Made by a program: the position numbers and the translations under genes
Virus record (IMG/VR): IMGVR_UViG_3300044568_003163
Span: 230,035-294,034 of that record
Length of the DNA stretch: 64,000 nucleotides
Direction: 5' to 3' (one strand)
From: a virus
In this document: piece after piece, positions 1-7,350 of the stretch
How the letters are laid out: the number at the start of each line of letters is the position of its first letter
How positions within the stretch are numbered: position 1 is the stretch's first letter
Notes under the pieces: generated by a model
Told to the model about the DNA's origin: nothing
Databases searched by the model: none
The model's input: the letters and a program-made list of their open reading frames with translations, nothing else

Positions 1-590
1 AGAGACAAAGAATCTACGATTCGGTTTGGTGATAATTTAGCTCGATATAAAATTTCGGCTTTGATGTAATTGCCTATACCACCTATCAATCCTTGATTCA
101 TTAGTACTTCTGGCAAAGTTTTATTTTTATATTTCATTAGACGAGTTTTAAATAAATCGTCTGAAATTTCATCGGCTAAATGATTAGGTCCTATCGAAGA
201 TTTTTTCTTTGTAGTTTCTACTTCGCTATCGACAAATTTCATTGTGCCAAAATTACGAGCATCAGTAAAGAAAACTGATCCATTAGCAGTTTTAAATTCG
301 ACATGTCCATGCTTTGAATGTTGGTATCGCCATCCACCTGACATTCCTAGAGTATTCCAAACCCACCATTTCTTGCCAGTCTTTCCGGTAAATTCAAATA
401 CTATGAGTTTACCGCAAAATTCAACTTTATCTACGTTTGCAGGTAAGTCTTCTTGGAATTGGTCTAAGCCAACAGGATTACCATGCTTAGCATATCGACC
501 AGAGTGAACTATTACTTCATTTAATTGTTTTCCTTGAATTGCGCTATTTAATGATAATGCAGTTCTTGCTACTTCTGGTAATTCTGGCAT
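1..590 (-). CDS. fpg: Formamidopyrimidine-DNA glycosylase (Fpg/MutM family), 3' end cut by window edge
   Basis: Base-excision repair glycosylase/AP lyase that removes oxidised purines from DNA. Translating the minus strand from the ATG at 588-590 gives MPELPEVARTALSL, the hallmark Fpg start in which Pro2 (after Met removal) is the Schiff-base nucleophile and Glu3 the catalytic acid. Further family landmarks are GKLIVFEF (the hairpin with the catalytic lysine), LGMSGGWR, FTDARNFGTM, and the helix-two-turn-helix DNA-binding segment GLIGGIGNYIKAEIL. About 196 residues are visible; the C-terminal zinc-finger region lies beyond base 1. It is the last gene visible in the leftward series and starts 4 bases after the stop of the next gene. 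The family call is secure. Substrate range (Fpg or Nei type) cannot be decided without the C-terminus. Confidence 0.9.
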   Translation of the reverse strand, partial: MPELPEVARTALSLNSAIQGKQLNEVIVHSGRYAKHGNPVGLDQFQEDLPANVDKVEFCGKLIVFEFTGKTGKKWWVWNTLGMSGGWRYQHSKHGHVEFKTANGSVFFTDARNFGTMKFVDSEVETTKKKSSIGPNHLADEISDDLFKTRLMKYKNKTLPEVLMNQGLIGGIGNYIKAEILYRAKLSPNRIVDSLS

Positions 591-594
591 ATTT

Positions 595-906
595 TTAAAG
601 TTTATCGTATTCTGTTAAATTTAATTCAGTTCCATCAGCGCATTTAGCTACAACAAATTCACCAATTCCGGTAACCATAAATTCTACTGAAAAATGACCA
701 CCTATAGCACCGATATATTTTAGTTTTTTAGTTCTTTGCCAAGCAACAAACTTAGCATTTTGTTCAGGCGACAAATAGAAATTTCTTTCAGTTTCGATTT
801 CATCAATTACTTCTGGCAAACATTTTTCACTACAAGTTTTACCATTGCATAAAGTGCAACTATTTGTTCGACCAGTTTTCTTGAAGAGATTCAGTATTTT
901 TAGCAT
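595..906 (-). CDS. Small cysteine-rich hypothetical protein (103 aa)
   Basis: I do not recognise the family. The N-terminal third has a tight cysteine cluster (CTLCNGKTCSEKC, about residues 17-29) that could bind zinc, followed by an acidic stretch and a C-terminal part rich in beta-type residues (GGHFSVEFMVTGIGEFVV). It overlaps the end of the upstream 72-aa gene by 47 bases and has no later ATG that would remove the overlap, so the start is a little uncertain. Its stop is 4 bases before the fpg start, consistent with one operon. Confidence 0.6.
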   Translation of the reverse strand: MLKILNLFKKTGRTNSCTLCNGKTCSEKCLPEVIDEIETERNFYLSPEQNAKFVAWQRTKKLKYIGAIGGHFSVEFMVTGIGEFVVAKCADGTELNLTEYDKL

Positions 907-1078
907 TTGAATTTCGTTTTTCGTTTAAGAATCTTTTTTGTTCTAATACTAATTTCTTTTCTTCGATTTTATTAGATTCAGTCATAGCTTCGGCTAGTCT
1001 TTCTAGCGCATCGGCTAATTTAGGAATGTCCATTTCTAAGAACTTTTTTCCTGCTCGGGTTTTTGCAAAGTCTTCCAT
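860..1078 (-). CDS. Small charged helical hypothetical protein (72 aa)
   Basis: No recognisable family. The sequence is almost entirely charged and helix-forming (ALERLAEAMTESNKIEEKK), probably a short coiled coil. The start ATG at 1076-1078 lies 1 base from the stop of the membrane-protein gene upstream, so translation is likely coupled. It overlaps the following cysteine-rich gene by 47 bases. Confidence 0.55.
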   Translation of the reverse strand: MEDFAKTRAGKKFLEMDIPKLADALERLAEAMTESNKIEEKKLVLEQKRFLNEKRNSNAKNTESLQENWSNK

Positions 1079-1079
1079 A

Positions 1080-1349
1080 TTAATTTGTGTATTTTTTTAT
1101 TTTATTTACGAGACTAGTATATGAGAAATAGATTATATGAAAAGGAATGTAAATAGGCCAAGCAAAAGACCACGAAATATAGGCTTCTGCATTGCTATCA
1201 TAATCATCGTAATCGGAATAGCCTCGAATTCTGTTAGAATCATATTTGTCAAATCCAAATTTCTTACCAAAGGTAATTAAAAATCCAAGCATCGAAACAT
1301 ATCCTAAAATATAGATGCCAACTATAATTGCTAAATTTACGTAATTCAT
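1080..1349 (-). CDS. Small membrane protein (89 aa)
   Basis: The ORF can begin at 1376, but the ATG at 1347-1349 is preferred because it overlaps the upstream stop in an ATGA arrangement (TGA at 1346-1348), typical of coupled phage genes. From this start the protein opens with a hydrophobic helix (residues about 4-25, LAIIVGIYILGYVSMLGFLI), has an acidic tyrosine-rich loop (YSDYDDYDSN) and a second hydrophobic segment (WPIYIPFHIIYFSY). Two membrane spans are likely. Function unknown; the family is not recognised. Confidence 0.55.
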   Translation of the reverse strand: MNYVNLAIIVGIYILGYVSMLGFLITFGKKFGFDKYDSNRIRGYSDYDDYDSNAEAYISWSFAWPIYIPFHIIYFSYTSLVNKIKKYTN

Positions 1350-1741
1350 TGTTCTATTTTTGTTAATTCCCAGCAAACATCGGTTAAGAACCTATGATTT
1401 TCCGGTAGTTTTAATAATTCGTTTTTATGTAGTATACAATGTTTTTTTGCTTCTTCGAGCAAATTAGAGTTAGTCCATCGATCAATTAAATCGTAATGAT
1501 TGAGATATGCCAATCTAACAAGCTCATTATAATCTTCGTTTCGTAAATAACCTTTGAGTGGCATAATTGGACCAACACAGGTATTCCATTTGAATTTTCT
1601 ACCGTCGTAAGTAATCCAATAGTAATCCATATCATCTTCACCAACTGCTACTAATCTTTGAATTTCCCAACAACCATTAATAACGAATTGACCTTTTAGT
1701 TCTTCAAACTTCCGAATGATGAGTGTTTTATTATCTTCCAT
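1346..1741 (-). CDS. Hypothetical protein (131 aa)
   Basis: Start set at the ATG at 1739-1741 (MEDNKTLIIRKF) rather than 1780, because the longer form would overlap the upstream gene by 38 bases. The protein opens with a short helical part and then a beta-rich core (GQFVINGCWEIQRLVAVGEDD, YYWITYDGRKF), ending in a charged helical tail. No family recognised. The stop codon is shared with the start of the downstream membrane-protein gene. Confidence 0.55.
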   Translation of the reverse strand: MEDNKTLIIRKFEELKGQFVINGCWEIQRLVAVGEDDMDYYWITYDGRKFKWNTCVGPIMPLKGYLRNEDYNELVRLAYLNHYDLIDRWTNSNLLEEAKKHCILHKNELLKLPENHRFLTDVCWELTKIEQ

Positions 1742-1742
1742 C

Positions 1743-1979
1743 TTATACTTTAAATAATTTATAAAAAACGCTTCTATCAATACGTTTACTTAGATAAGCT
1801 GCATTTATTGCAGGAAAACCTGTAATCCCTTCAGACTCGATGATGGCATAAACTTCTTTATCCCACTGTGAGATTTCTAAGTCTGTCATTTTGTTCATCC
1901 ATTCCTCATCAAAATCTTCTCGGATGATAGGACGTTTGATTAATTCTGGAATGGTTATTGAGTATGTAATGTTATTCAT
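1743..1979 (-). CDS. Hypothetical protein (78 aa)
   Basis: Start placed at ATG 1977-1979 (MNNITYSITIPEL), which cuts the overlap with the upstream gene from 77 to 8 bases. It contains an acidic helical region (DFDEEWMNKMTDLEISQWD) and a basic C-terminus. No family assignment. One of a run of tightly packed small genes of unknown role downstream of the RNase H gene. Confidence 0.5.
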   Translation of the reverse strand: MNNITYSITIPELIKRPIIREDFDEEWMNKMTDLEISQWDKEVYAIIESEGITGFPAINAAYLSKRIDRSVFYKLFKV

Positions 1980-2325
1980 ATCGATAGATTGCAGTTTTGT
2001 CTTTATATGTGAGCGTATAGAAGTTTTTTGGTGTAGTTTCTTTAGCAATCTCTTCTACAATATAAAGATTTTCTAATTCAACATCGGTATTTCTCATAAC
2101 CCATTGAACTTGCTCTTCCCATGTCATTGCTTGTTTTCCTAAAATAACATTGTGCTTCTTACCAAAATATTCCGGTTGTATTTTGCACATATAAGCGAAT
2201 TCACTCTCGGAAAGCATTCGCATTAGGTATGGTCCTCCAAAGGGTGGATTTTCTAAATTCCATTCAATCACATAATCTTTATATGCTTCTTCAAATAAAA
2301 TATCAAGTTCAGTTTTAGTATTCAT
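1972..2325 (-). CDS. Hypothetical protein (117 aa)
   Basis: Unrecognised acidic protein with tryptophans in WNLENPPFGGPYL and TWEEQVQWVM, and a beta-type C-terminus (FYTLTYKDKTAIYRYE). It overlaps the end of the upstream 124-aa gene by 11 bases and the next gene downstream by 8, the usual packing of this operon. No function can be proposed. Confidence 0.55.
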   Translation of the reverse strand: MNTKTELDILFEEAYKDYVIEWNLENPPFGGPYLMRMLSESEFAYMCKIQPEYFGKKHNVILGKQAMTWEEQVQWVMRNTDVELENLYIVEEIAKETTPKNFYTLTYKDKTAIYRYE

Positions 2326-2689
2326 TTACTTCTAAATTAAATTTTTCAAATATTTTTAAGGCTTCTTCAATGGTAACTTTTATCCAAATGAAAACTTCAC
2401 CATAGGCATTTTCACCTATATTACAGCCACCAAATTCCCAATAATCATCTTCTCTGCTCACATAAGAAGCATTTCGAAAGGAAACTACCCAATGAGGTTT
2501 GTTTGCTTCTATAATATTATATGCTTCTTCGTAGGTTAAGTCACTTGGTTGTCTTTGCCAAACCGAAGGATGCTTTGCAGTTCCTTTCTCATCAACCCAA
2601 AAGTCAAAAGATTTACTCAGTGCATAATCAAAAATCTCCTTAGGGTTGCTAGGGAGATTCTTTATATTTGCATGTTTATAGTGTGACAT
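2315..2689 (-). CDS. Hypothetical protein (124 aa)
   Basis: Aromatic-rich protein without a family I recognise. It has a central WVVSFRNASYVSREDDYWEF region followed by GEVFIWIKVTIEEALKIFEKF, suggesting a small alpha/beta fold. It starts 1 base after the RNase H stop and so is the first gene behind the 5'-exonuclease. A role in replication is possible from position only. Confidence 0.55.
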   Translation of the reverse strand: MSHYKHANIKNLPSNPKEIFDYALSKSFDFWVDEKGTAKHPSVWQRQPSDLTYEEAYNIIEANKPHWVVSFRNASYVSREDDYWEFGGCNIGENAYGEVFIWIKVTIEEALKIFEKFNLEVNEY

Positions 2690-2690
2690 A

Positions 2691-3959
2691 TTATTTCATT
2701 AGGTCTTCCCAAAATGATGGATTGAATCCATCACCTGCCGGAGTTGAAGTTATTACTACATCCTTATTTACCATTGGATCGGCTTTTGGCATTGCCGAAC
2801 GGAAAATTCCAGATTCATTAAATGATTCGGCTTTTTCTTTTGTGTATGTGGTACCTTCAAGAATTTTATCTTTGCTCATAAGCGAATGTAAAGCCATTGC
2901 AGAAAACGAACTTAATGGAATAGATTCGATGTGTTCGAACATATCGCTAATAACCTTTTCCGGAATGCAACGTTTATGTAGCATCATTAAATCTCGATTC
3001 AATAACCAACGTTCTTTGATTTCGGCTAATGGTTTGTCGATTTTAATTACTCGTTGAGCAATTGAAACGATTTGGTCGATATATTCTTCGTTAAAGAAAT
3101 GTGATTGATTGATGTAAATTTTATCATCTTTAAATTCGGACATAATTGCAGCAGCATGAGTATCAGTTACTTTGAATGTGCGTTCTTTACCAGATTTATC
3201 AGTTTTAATTGTAGTGTGTAATGGTGGAACGTTATCGCCTGAATCGCCTACTAAGATTTTTCTAAAGACAAATTCATTGACATTGACTTCGTCTAATTTC
3301 ATTTTATTTAAGCGTACAATATCCTTAAGGTGAGATTTTGCATTTGATACAATATCCTTAGGTAAGTTAAAGATATCGGTAGGCATTTCTTCGACTTCAA
3401 TCCATTGTTTAAATCCTGGAAAAACATGAAGGTCTTTGTCGAATTTATTGTAATAAACAGTATTTGCACCTGATGAATTGTCCTTATTTACTAATTGAAG
3501 TAAATCATTATCGCCTGAGATAATTAAAGCATTTTGACCATTTTGATTTAAGTAAGAAGACCAAGCAAATATTAAATCATCGGCTTCGGCACCTTTAACT
3601 CGAGAAATAATAACACCTAGTTTTTCAAGTGCTTTAGCAAATTCATCGTGAACTTCATAAATCATAGACCAATTGATTTCATTGGTTTTGATGCGATTTG
3701 CTTTGTATTCGGCAGCTGGATGATAAGATTTACGCCATGAGCTTGAATCGACGGTATATACGATTCGATGAGTAATTCCTTCGAAACGTTTTATTTCGGC
3801 AGCAAAATCGACAGCTAATTTCCATAGCAATAGATTTTTATCTTCTTCAGGTTCGTCAATAAAATTAAAAGGTTTTCCTTGTTTAATTTTTTGACCGATA
3901 TGAAAAGTTTTATGAAGCCAAAAATTGGCATCGAATTCCAAGGTATATTTACCTGTCAT
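2691..3959 (-). CDS. rnh: 5'-3' exonuclease / RNase H (T4 rnh-like FEN-1 family)
   Basis: Removes RNA primers and 5' flaps at the replication fork. Motifs of the FEN/5'-exonuclease fold are visible in order: an N-terminal acidic strand LEFDANFWL, the YTVDSSSWRK segment with YKANR behind it (helical-arch basic region), GAEADDLIFAW (paired metal-binding acids), ISGDNDLLQL, and ILVGDSGDNVPPL, the last metal site with the H3TH-type turn. The start used is the ATG at 3957-3959 (MTGKYTLEFD); a longer ORF to 3995 would run through the promoter-like leader. At 422 residues it is longer than T4 RNase H (about 305), with an extra low-complexity C-terminus ending GFNPSFWEDLMK. It begins a transcription unit: 74 bases separate it from the gene above. 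Confidence 0.88.
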   Translation of the reverse strand: MTGKYTLEFDANFWLHKTFHIGQKIKQGKPFNFIDEPEEDKNLLLWKLAVDFAAEIKRFEGITHRIVYTVDSSSWRKSYHPAAEYKANRIKTNEINWSMIYEVHDEFAKALEKLGVIISRVKGAEADDLIFAWSSYLNQNGQNALIISGDNDLLQLVNKDNSSGANTVYYNKFDKDLHVFPGFKQWIEVEEMPTDIFNLPKDIVSNAKSHLKDIVRLNKMKLDEVNVNEFVFRKILVGDSGDNVPPLHTTIKTDKSGKERTFKVTDTHAAAIMSEFKDDKIYINQSHFFNEEYIDQIVSIAQRVIKIDKPLAEIKERWLLNRDLMMLHKRCIPEKVISDMFEHIESIPLSSFSAMALHSLMSKDKILEGTTYTKEKAESFNESGIFRSAMPKADPMVNKDVVITSTPAGDGFNPSFWEDLMK

Positions 3960-4026
3960 AATGATTTTGTTTAATGTGTTATACAAATATAACAAAATTA
4001 AGTGTTATATAAAAATGTTTTAATGG
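3960..4026 (-). promoter_or_regulatory. Promoter-like leader of the RNase H gene
   Basis: The minus strand contains TATATAACACTTAATTTTG followed by TTATATTTGTATAAC before the ATG. TATATTTG fits the Bacteroidetes -7 consensus TAnnTTTG, and the block resembles the repeated TTATATTTACATA leader of the 6-7 kb genes. Assigned from sequence resemblance only. Confidence 0.4.
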
Positions 4027-4033
4027 AAAGTTA

Positions 4034-4519
4034 TTAACAAATAACAACTGCTCTAGTTCGTGTAGAGTTTACTAAACGATAGGTTAAGTCAATATAAATA
4101 GCTCCAGTATCTCCATTTATGTTTACAATATAATCAGTAGGTCTAATTAATTCCCAGAAGATCGAAGTATTTTCTTCGGTTTCAGGATCTATGAACGCGG
4201 AATTAACTCTCCATAATTGAATTTGAACATCCGCTAAGGAAGGAGCCATCCTTCTACCGATTAAAAATCCTGGAGTATATAGAGATATTTCTGCCGCTTC
4301 GATTATAAGTCTTTGATTTCCTGCAGAAATCCATTCCTTAATAAATTTTGATGTTGCTGCAGTGGATCCAGTAGGTCCAGTAATTCCAGGTAATCCATTT
4401 ATACCGGTTGCTCCTTGCGGACCAGTAGGTCCTTCTGATGATGGTAAGTATACCGGATTTCCAAAAAAATCTACTAGGATTCCATTTATTAAATATACTT
4501 GTTGACTACTTGTAGGCAT
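4034..4519 (-). CDS. Small collagen-like structural protein (161 aa)
   Basis: Residues about 30-53 are Gly-X-Y triplets (GPTGPQGATGINGLPG...) that should form a short collagen-like triple helix. They separate an N-terminal piece (SQQVYLINGILVDFFGN) from a beta-rich C-terminal domain of about 105 residues. Such trimeric rods occur in phage fibres and head decorations. It is placed between replication genes (gp44 upstream, RNase H downstream) rather than with tail genes, which is odd. No family recognised for the C-terminal domain. Its stop lies inside a TTGTTAATAACTTT element seen after several genes. Confidence 0.65.
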   Translation of the reverse strand: MPTSSQQVYLINGILVDFFGNPVYLPSSEGPTGPQGATGINGLPGITGPTGSTAATSKFIKEWISAGNQRLIIEAAEISLYTPGFLIGRRMAPSLADVQIQLWRVNSAFIDPETEENTSIFWELIRPTDYIVNINGDTGAIYIDLTYRLVNSTRTRAVVIC

Positions 4520-4542
4520 ATGTTTCTTTTCTTATATCTATC

Positions 4543-5496
4543 TTACGAACGAACTATATGCTGAATTTTATAAACTAATGAAAGCATACAAATTACCGGA
4601 TCGATAACAAATCGAAGTTCATATGAATGTCGATTAACTTCATAACATATTTCACCGGCTTTTCTCATTAATTGAGGACGTTCTAATTGAATGTATTCGA
4701 TGAAATCTGTACCTAAAGATTGAACCACATCATCGACTTTTGATGAGTAATTAGAAACTAAGTATTGATAGTTTTTAACTTCATCATTTGAAGGATTGAA
4801 GATGTGTTCGTAAAGGTCTTTGAAAACTCCGTGGAATTTTTTGACATCTTCGGCAGTAATTTTAGTTTTGCCTTCAGCATGATAACCTTGTAAGATATTG
4901 ATAATTGAACGCAAATCTGGAAACTTACGCTTAACTAATTCAACTAAAGCTTCTTTCTCAATATCCATACCTTCGGTTTTGATGATATCGTAAACTCGCT
5001 TATAGTATTTCTTTTCAATTTCAGCTTCTTCCTCTTCGGAGAAATCAAAATTAAAGCATTCAAAACGAGATTGAATGTTGTCTGGAATTTTATTGATGTA
5101 ATTGCAGGTAGCAATAAAACGAGCAGTTTTTTCAAATTGTTCAATTGTGCCACGTAAAGCTTTCATGTATGCATCAGAGACACCATCGAACTCATCTAAT
5201 ATAACCACTTTTAATTTTCTTTCGCCATCAATAACAGATAACGTAGAACAGAATTCAGATATTTTTGTACGAACAGTATCTACACCGGTTTCAACTGAAC
5301 AGTTGATGTACATAGTTGGATTATCTTTTGAAATAGCTTTTGCAGTCGATGTTTTACCTGTGCCTGGAGAACTATGAAATAAGAAATTCATATACAAACC
5401 ATTTCTAAGTTTGGTTGCAATTCTTTCAGGTAATATCAATTCATCTAATGTGGATGGACGATATCTTTCGGTCCATAGAGCTTTTTTAGGATTCAT
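4543..5496 (-). CDS. 44: Sliding-clamp loader ATPase subunit (gp44)
   Basis: AAA+ ATPase that opens the gp45 clamp and loads it on primer-template DNA. Seen in order: the N-terminal WTERYRPSTLDEL typical of clamp loaders, Walker A SSPGTGKTS (about residues 42-50), Walker B VVILDEFD, sensor 1 FIATCNY, and the SRF arginine-finger motif (QSRFECF). Length 317 matches T4 gp44 (319). I find no recognisable small subunit (gp62) next to it, although in T4 genes 44 and 62 are adjacent. Its leader carries CATATAATAACTC, similar to the leaders of other replication genes. Confidence 0.93.
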   Translation of the reverse strand: MNPKKALWTERYRPSTLDELILPERIATKLRNGLYMNFLFHSSPGTGKTSTAKAISKDNPTMYINCSVETGVDTVRTKISEFCSTLSVIDGERKLKVVILDEFDGVSDAYMKALRGTIEQFEKTARFIATCNYINKIPDNIQSRFECFNFDFSEEEEAEIEKKYYKRVYDIIKTEGMDIEKEALVELVKRKFPDLRSIINILQGYHAEGKTKITAEDVKKFHGVFKDLYEHIFNPSNDEVKNYQYLVSNYSSKVDDVVQSLGTDFIEYIQLERPQLMRKAGEICYEVNRHSYELRFVIDPVICMLSLVYKIQHIVRS

Positions 5497-5549
5497 ATAA
5501 ATAGTTTAGAGTTATTATATGATAGTAATCCTAAAAGGTATTAACAAAT

Positions 5550-5951
5550 TTATGAGTTCAGCTCTTGTAAAACTTCCTTAAGATTTCTAGCAGTTCGATC
5601 ATTGTATTTTTGTTGAGAGATTCTATCTCTTTTTTCAATTACTCTATTGAAAAGAGCTTTGACTTCGTCCACTTTTTTCTCTGGTAAATCTACATGATAG
5701 GAAAATTTACCATTTTGAAGAATAATGAATTTGTCGAAAATTTGAACATAGTATTTTGAAGTTTCTACCGTGTATTTTTTCTTGTCGAAGATATAACGTA
5801 AAGCAGTATTAGGTTCACAAATCAATTTATTGACGATCCGCAAACAATCAATTTGTTTATCTTCGGTTAATTCATTATTAGAAACCGTTAATAATTTTAC
5901 AATTTTTCTCTTTACTCTTCGTGCTCTTACTTGTAATCTTACCGGTCTCAT
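5550..5951 (-). CDS. Hypothetical basic protein (133 aa)
   Basis: Very basic N-terminus (RLQVRARRVKRKIVK) followed by an alpha/beta body and a charged helical C-terminus. Its place directly downstream of a membrane protein and just upstream of gp44 made me consider the clamp-loader small subunit gp62, but I see no gp62 similarity and it is shorter than T4 gp62 (187). Nucleic-acid binding is plausible from charge only. The start overlaps the upstream stop at 5951. Confidence 0.55.
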   Translation of the reverse strand: MRPVRLQVRARRVKRKIVKLLTVSNNELTEDKQIDCLRIVNKLICEPNTALRYIFDKKKYTVETSKYYVQIFDKFIILQNGKFSYHVDLPEKKVDEVKALFNRVIEKRDRISQQKYNDRTARNLKEVLQELNS

Positions 5952-6145
5952 TATTTGTTAATTTTTTCAAATGAGCAAAATAATAAGAAAGCACCTATCA
6001 AAGTAGTGCACATTGCAGTTGCAAGTTCATTAAGGGTACCAGCGAACGGTATGTATTTTTGAGCGGTTCCAGTTAATAAGGAATATGTAACCCAAAACGC
6101 GATTAATGAACCTAAGGCCGGAAAGATGTTGATGGTGATTTTCAT
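5951..6145 (-). CDS. Small two-span membrane protein (64 aa)
   Basis: Two hydrophobic helices (ALGSLIAFWVTYSLLTG and MCTTLIGAFLLFCSF) joined by a short loop, ending in a charged tail EKINK. Size and topology would fit a holin or antiholin, but nothing else supports that. The leader (6156-6180) is one of three near-identical copies upstream of neighbouring genes. Confidence 0.55.
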   Translation of the reverse strand: MKITINIFPALGSLIAFWVTYSLLTGTAQKYIPFAGTLNELATAMCTTLIGAFLLFCSFEKINK

Positions 6146-6155
6146 AGTTCTTTGT

Positions 6156-6180
6156 TTTAATTAGATATGTAAATATAATC
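6156..6180 (-). promoter_or_regulatory. Repeated early-type leader, copy 1
   Basis: Minus strand reads GATTATATTTACATATC then TAATTAAAAC, 11 bases before the start codon. The same block precedes the genes starting at 6706 and 7258, and a variant precedes the RNase H gene. TATATTTA is one base off the Bacteroidetes -7 box. Confidence 0.5.
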
Positions 6181-6195
6181 AATATTGCGGAAACT

Positions 6196-6229
6196 AAAAA
6201 ACTTTAAATGTTAAAAATCTGTTAAAGTT
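6196..6229 (-). terminator. Possible AT-only terminator after the 158-aa gene
   Basis: On the minus strand ACTTTAA (near 6222-6228) can pair with TTAAAGT (6201-6207), followed by TTTTTT. The stem is entirely A/T and so weak. Confidence 0.3.
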
Positions 6230-6706
6230 TTATGCAGCCTTTTCATATTGGAACAATGCTTTACCCCATATAGGAGCAATTTTCTGGGCAATTCTCTTAC
6301 CGTAAGCTGAGTACAAAATACCTTGATTCCAAAGAAAGTGCTCATAATCATAACCGTATTGTTCTACCGCTCCTTCAGCGATCCAACGTAAGGCAGTAAT
6401 CTCATCATTAGCACCCATTTGGATAGTATTAGTAATAAGGGTTTGGAAGGCTTTATCAGCTTCAAATTCAGCAGCCAATTCCTCTTCACGATTATCAGCA
6501 CAAACCTGTTCGAAACGATCAAAATCAGCCTCTAACTCCTCAGTGGTTAATGCATGTACATTAATAGTACGAGGACGGAAACCATAAGCATCTTTATGGA
6601 AATCCGAATATAAGAGAAGCATATTCTCTCGATGAGACAACTCATAGTTATGAGCTAATTTAGATTCAAGTTCTTTTTGTTCGTGGATTTGTGATTCTGT
6701 CATCAT
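6230..6706 (-). CDS. Conserved phage hypothetical protein with YSDFHKDAYGFRPR motif (158 aa)
   Basis: The segment YSDFHKDAYGFRPRTINV (about residues 33-50) matches a motif I associate with a widespread but uncharacterised phage protein. It is followed by an acidic helical region (TTEELEADFDRFEQV, NREEELAAEFEADKAF) and a C-terminal part with several tyrosines. No function known. The start is one of two adjacent ATGs (MMTES). It has its own copy of the repeated leader at 6707-6742, so it may be an independently transcribed early gene. Confidence 0.65.
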   Translation of the reverse strand: MMTESQIHEQKELESKLAHNYELSHRENMLLLYSDFHKDAYGFRPRTINVHALTTEELEADFDRFEQVCADNREEELAAEFEADKAFQTLITNTIQMGANDEITALRWIAEGAVEQYGYDYEHFLWNQGILYSAYGKRIAQKIAPIWGKALFQYEKAA

Positions 6707-6742
6707 AATGTGTAGTTTTAATTAGATATGTAAATTTAATCA
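6707..6742 (-). promoter_or_regulatory. Repeated early-type leader, copy 2
   Basis: Minus strand: TTAAATTTACATATC, TAATTAAAAC, then TACACATT immediately before the ATG. Identical to copy 3 over most of its length, including the bases just before the start codon, so it could act at transcription, translation or both. Confidence 0.5.
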
Positions 6743-6788
6743 AATAATTAGAAACAAGGAAATTTATTTCAATAAAGTTATTAACAAT

Positions 6789-6962
6789 TTATAGACACCA
6801 TTTTATGCTTTTAACTTCGGATTCATACGAAAGCCTATATTCAAGTTCTTTCCAAATCTTAGTAAGTGAAGGACATTTGCAATACTTAGTAGCAATAAGT
6901 GTTTCTACGTTGTTTATTGTAATGTAAAAATTCCAATTTTTAGGTTCGTTAAATCCTTTCAT
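6789..6962 (-). CDS. Small hypothetical protein (57 aa)
   Basis: Short gene filling the gap between two annotated neighbours. From the ATG at 6960-6962 it encodes MKGFNEPKNWNFYITINNV and continues to a TAA at 6789-6791, with several aromatic residues and a YCKC pair. It begins 5 bases after the stop of the wHTH-like gene, and its stop is followed by TTGTTAATAACTTT, the same element as after neighbouring genes, which supports it being real. No family recognised. Confidence 0.55.
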   Translation of the reverse strand: MKGFNEPKNWNFYITINNVETLIATKYCKCPSLTKIWKELEYRLSYESEVKSIKWCL

Positions 6963-6967
6963 AATAC

Positions 6968-7258
6968 TTAGTATATGTAGTTAAGAGCAATATTCATAGA
7001 AGTTGAATTGAAATCTGATGGTATTGGTTTGATTACTTCCCAAACTCCATATTTAACGTTTTTGATAAATTCTAATCTTCGTAAATTTGATAGATATTGA
7101 CGAGTACGATATCCAGGATTATTGTTCCATCTCTTCCAATTAGTAACATTTTCGATACCAGTGGTATGTTCGATTAAATCTGATACCTTAAATTGTTGAC
7201 CGTTACGTTCGTTTAAAAATGTTTTAACTGACGTGAATAATGAATTTTGATTTGACAT
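6968..7258 (-). CDS. Putative winged-helix-like DNA-binding protein (96 aa)
   Basis: The body reads as helix (FTSVKTFLNER), a possible helix-turn-helix (FKVSDLIEHTTG ... GYRTRQYLSNLRRLEFI) and a final beta hairpin (NVKYGVWEVIKPIP), the order expected of a small winged helix. Arg/Tyr-rich RTRQYLSNLRR would be the recognition helix. It may be an early phage regulator; this is inferred from fold impression and from its placement behind an early-type leader (7259-7293). Confidence 0.5.
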   Translation of the reverse strand: MSNQNSLFTSVKTFLNERNGQQFKVSDLIEHTTGIENVTNWKRWNNNPGYRTRQYLSNLRRLEFIKNVKYGVWEVIKPIPSDFNSTSMNIALNYIY

Positions 7259-7293
7259 AATGTGTAGTTTTAATTAGTTATGTAAATATAAGC
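7259..7293 (-). promoter_or_regulatory. Repeated early-type leader, copy 3
   Basis: Minus strand GCTTATATTTACATAAC, TAATTAAAAC, TACACATT, ATG. It follows directly on the terminator of the preceding gene, as expected for a new promoter. Confidence 0.55.
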
Positions 7294-7323
7294 AAAAAAT
7301 CCGACACTAGGAAATGTCGGATT
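7293..7323 (-). terminator. Rho-independent terminator after the 75-aa leader-peptide gene
   Basis: Minus strand AATCCGACA, 8-base loop, TGTCGGATT, then TTTTTTG. A 9-bp stem with a T tract, placed between the stop at 7351 and the next leader. Confidence 0.8.
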
Positions 7324-7350
7324 AATTATTTTCAAAAAGTTATTAACAAT

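Noticed and set aside
244-507. Plus-strand ORF of 87 codons near the left edge
   Set aside because: Antisense to the fpg gene, which has clear catalytic motifs on the minus strand.
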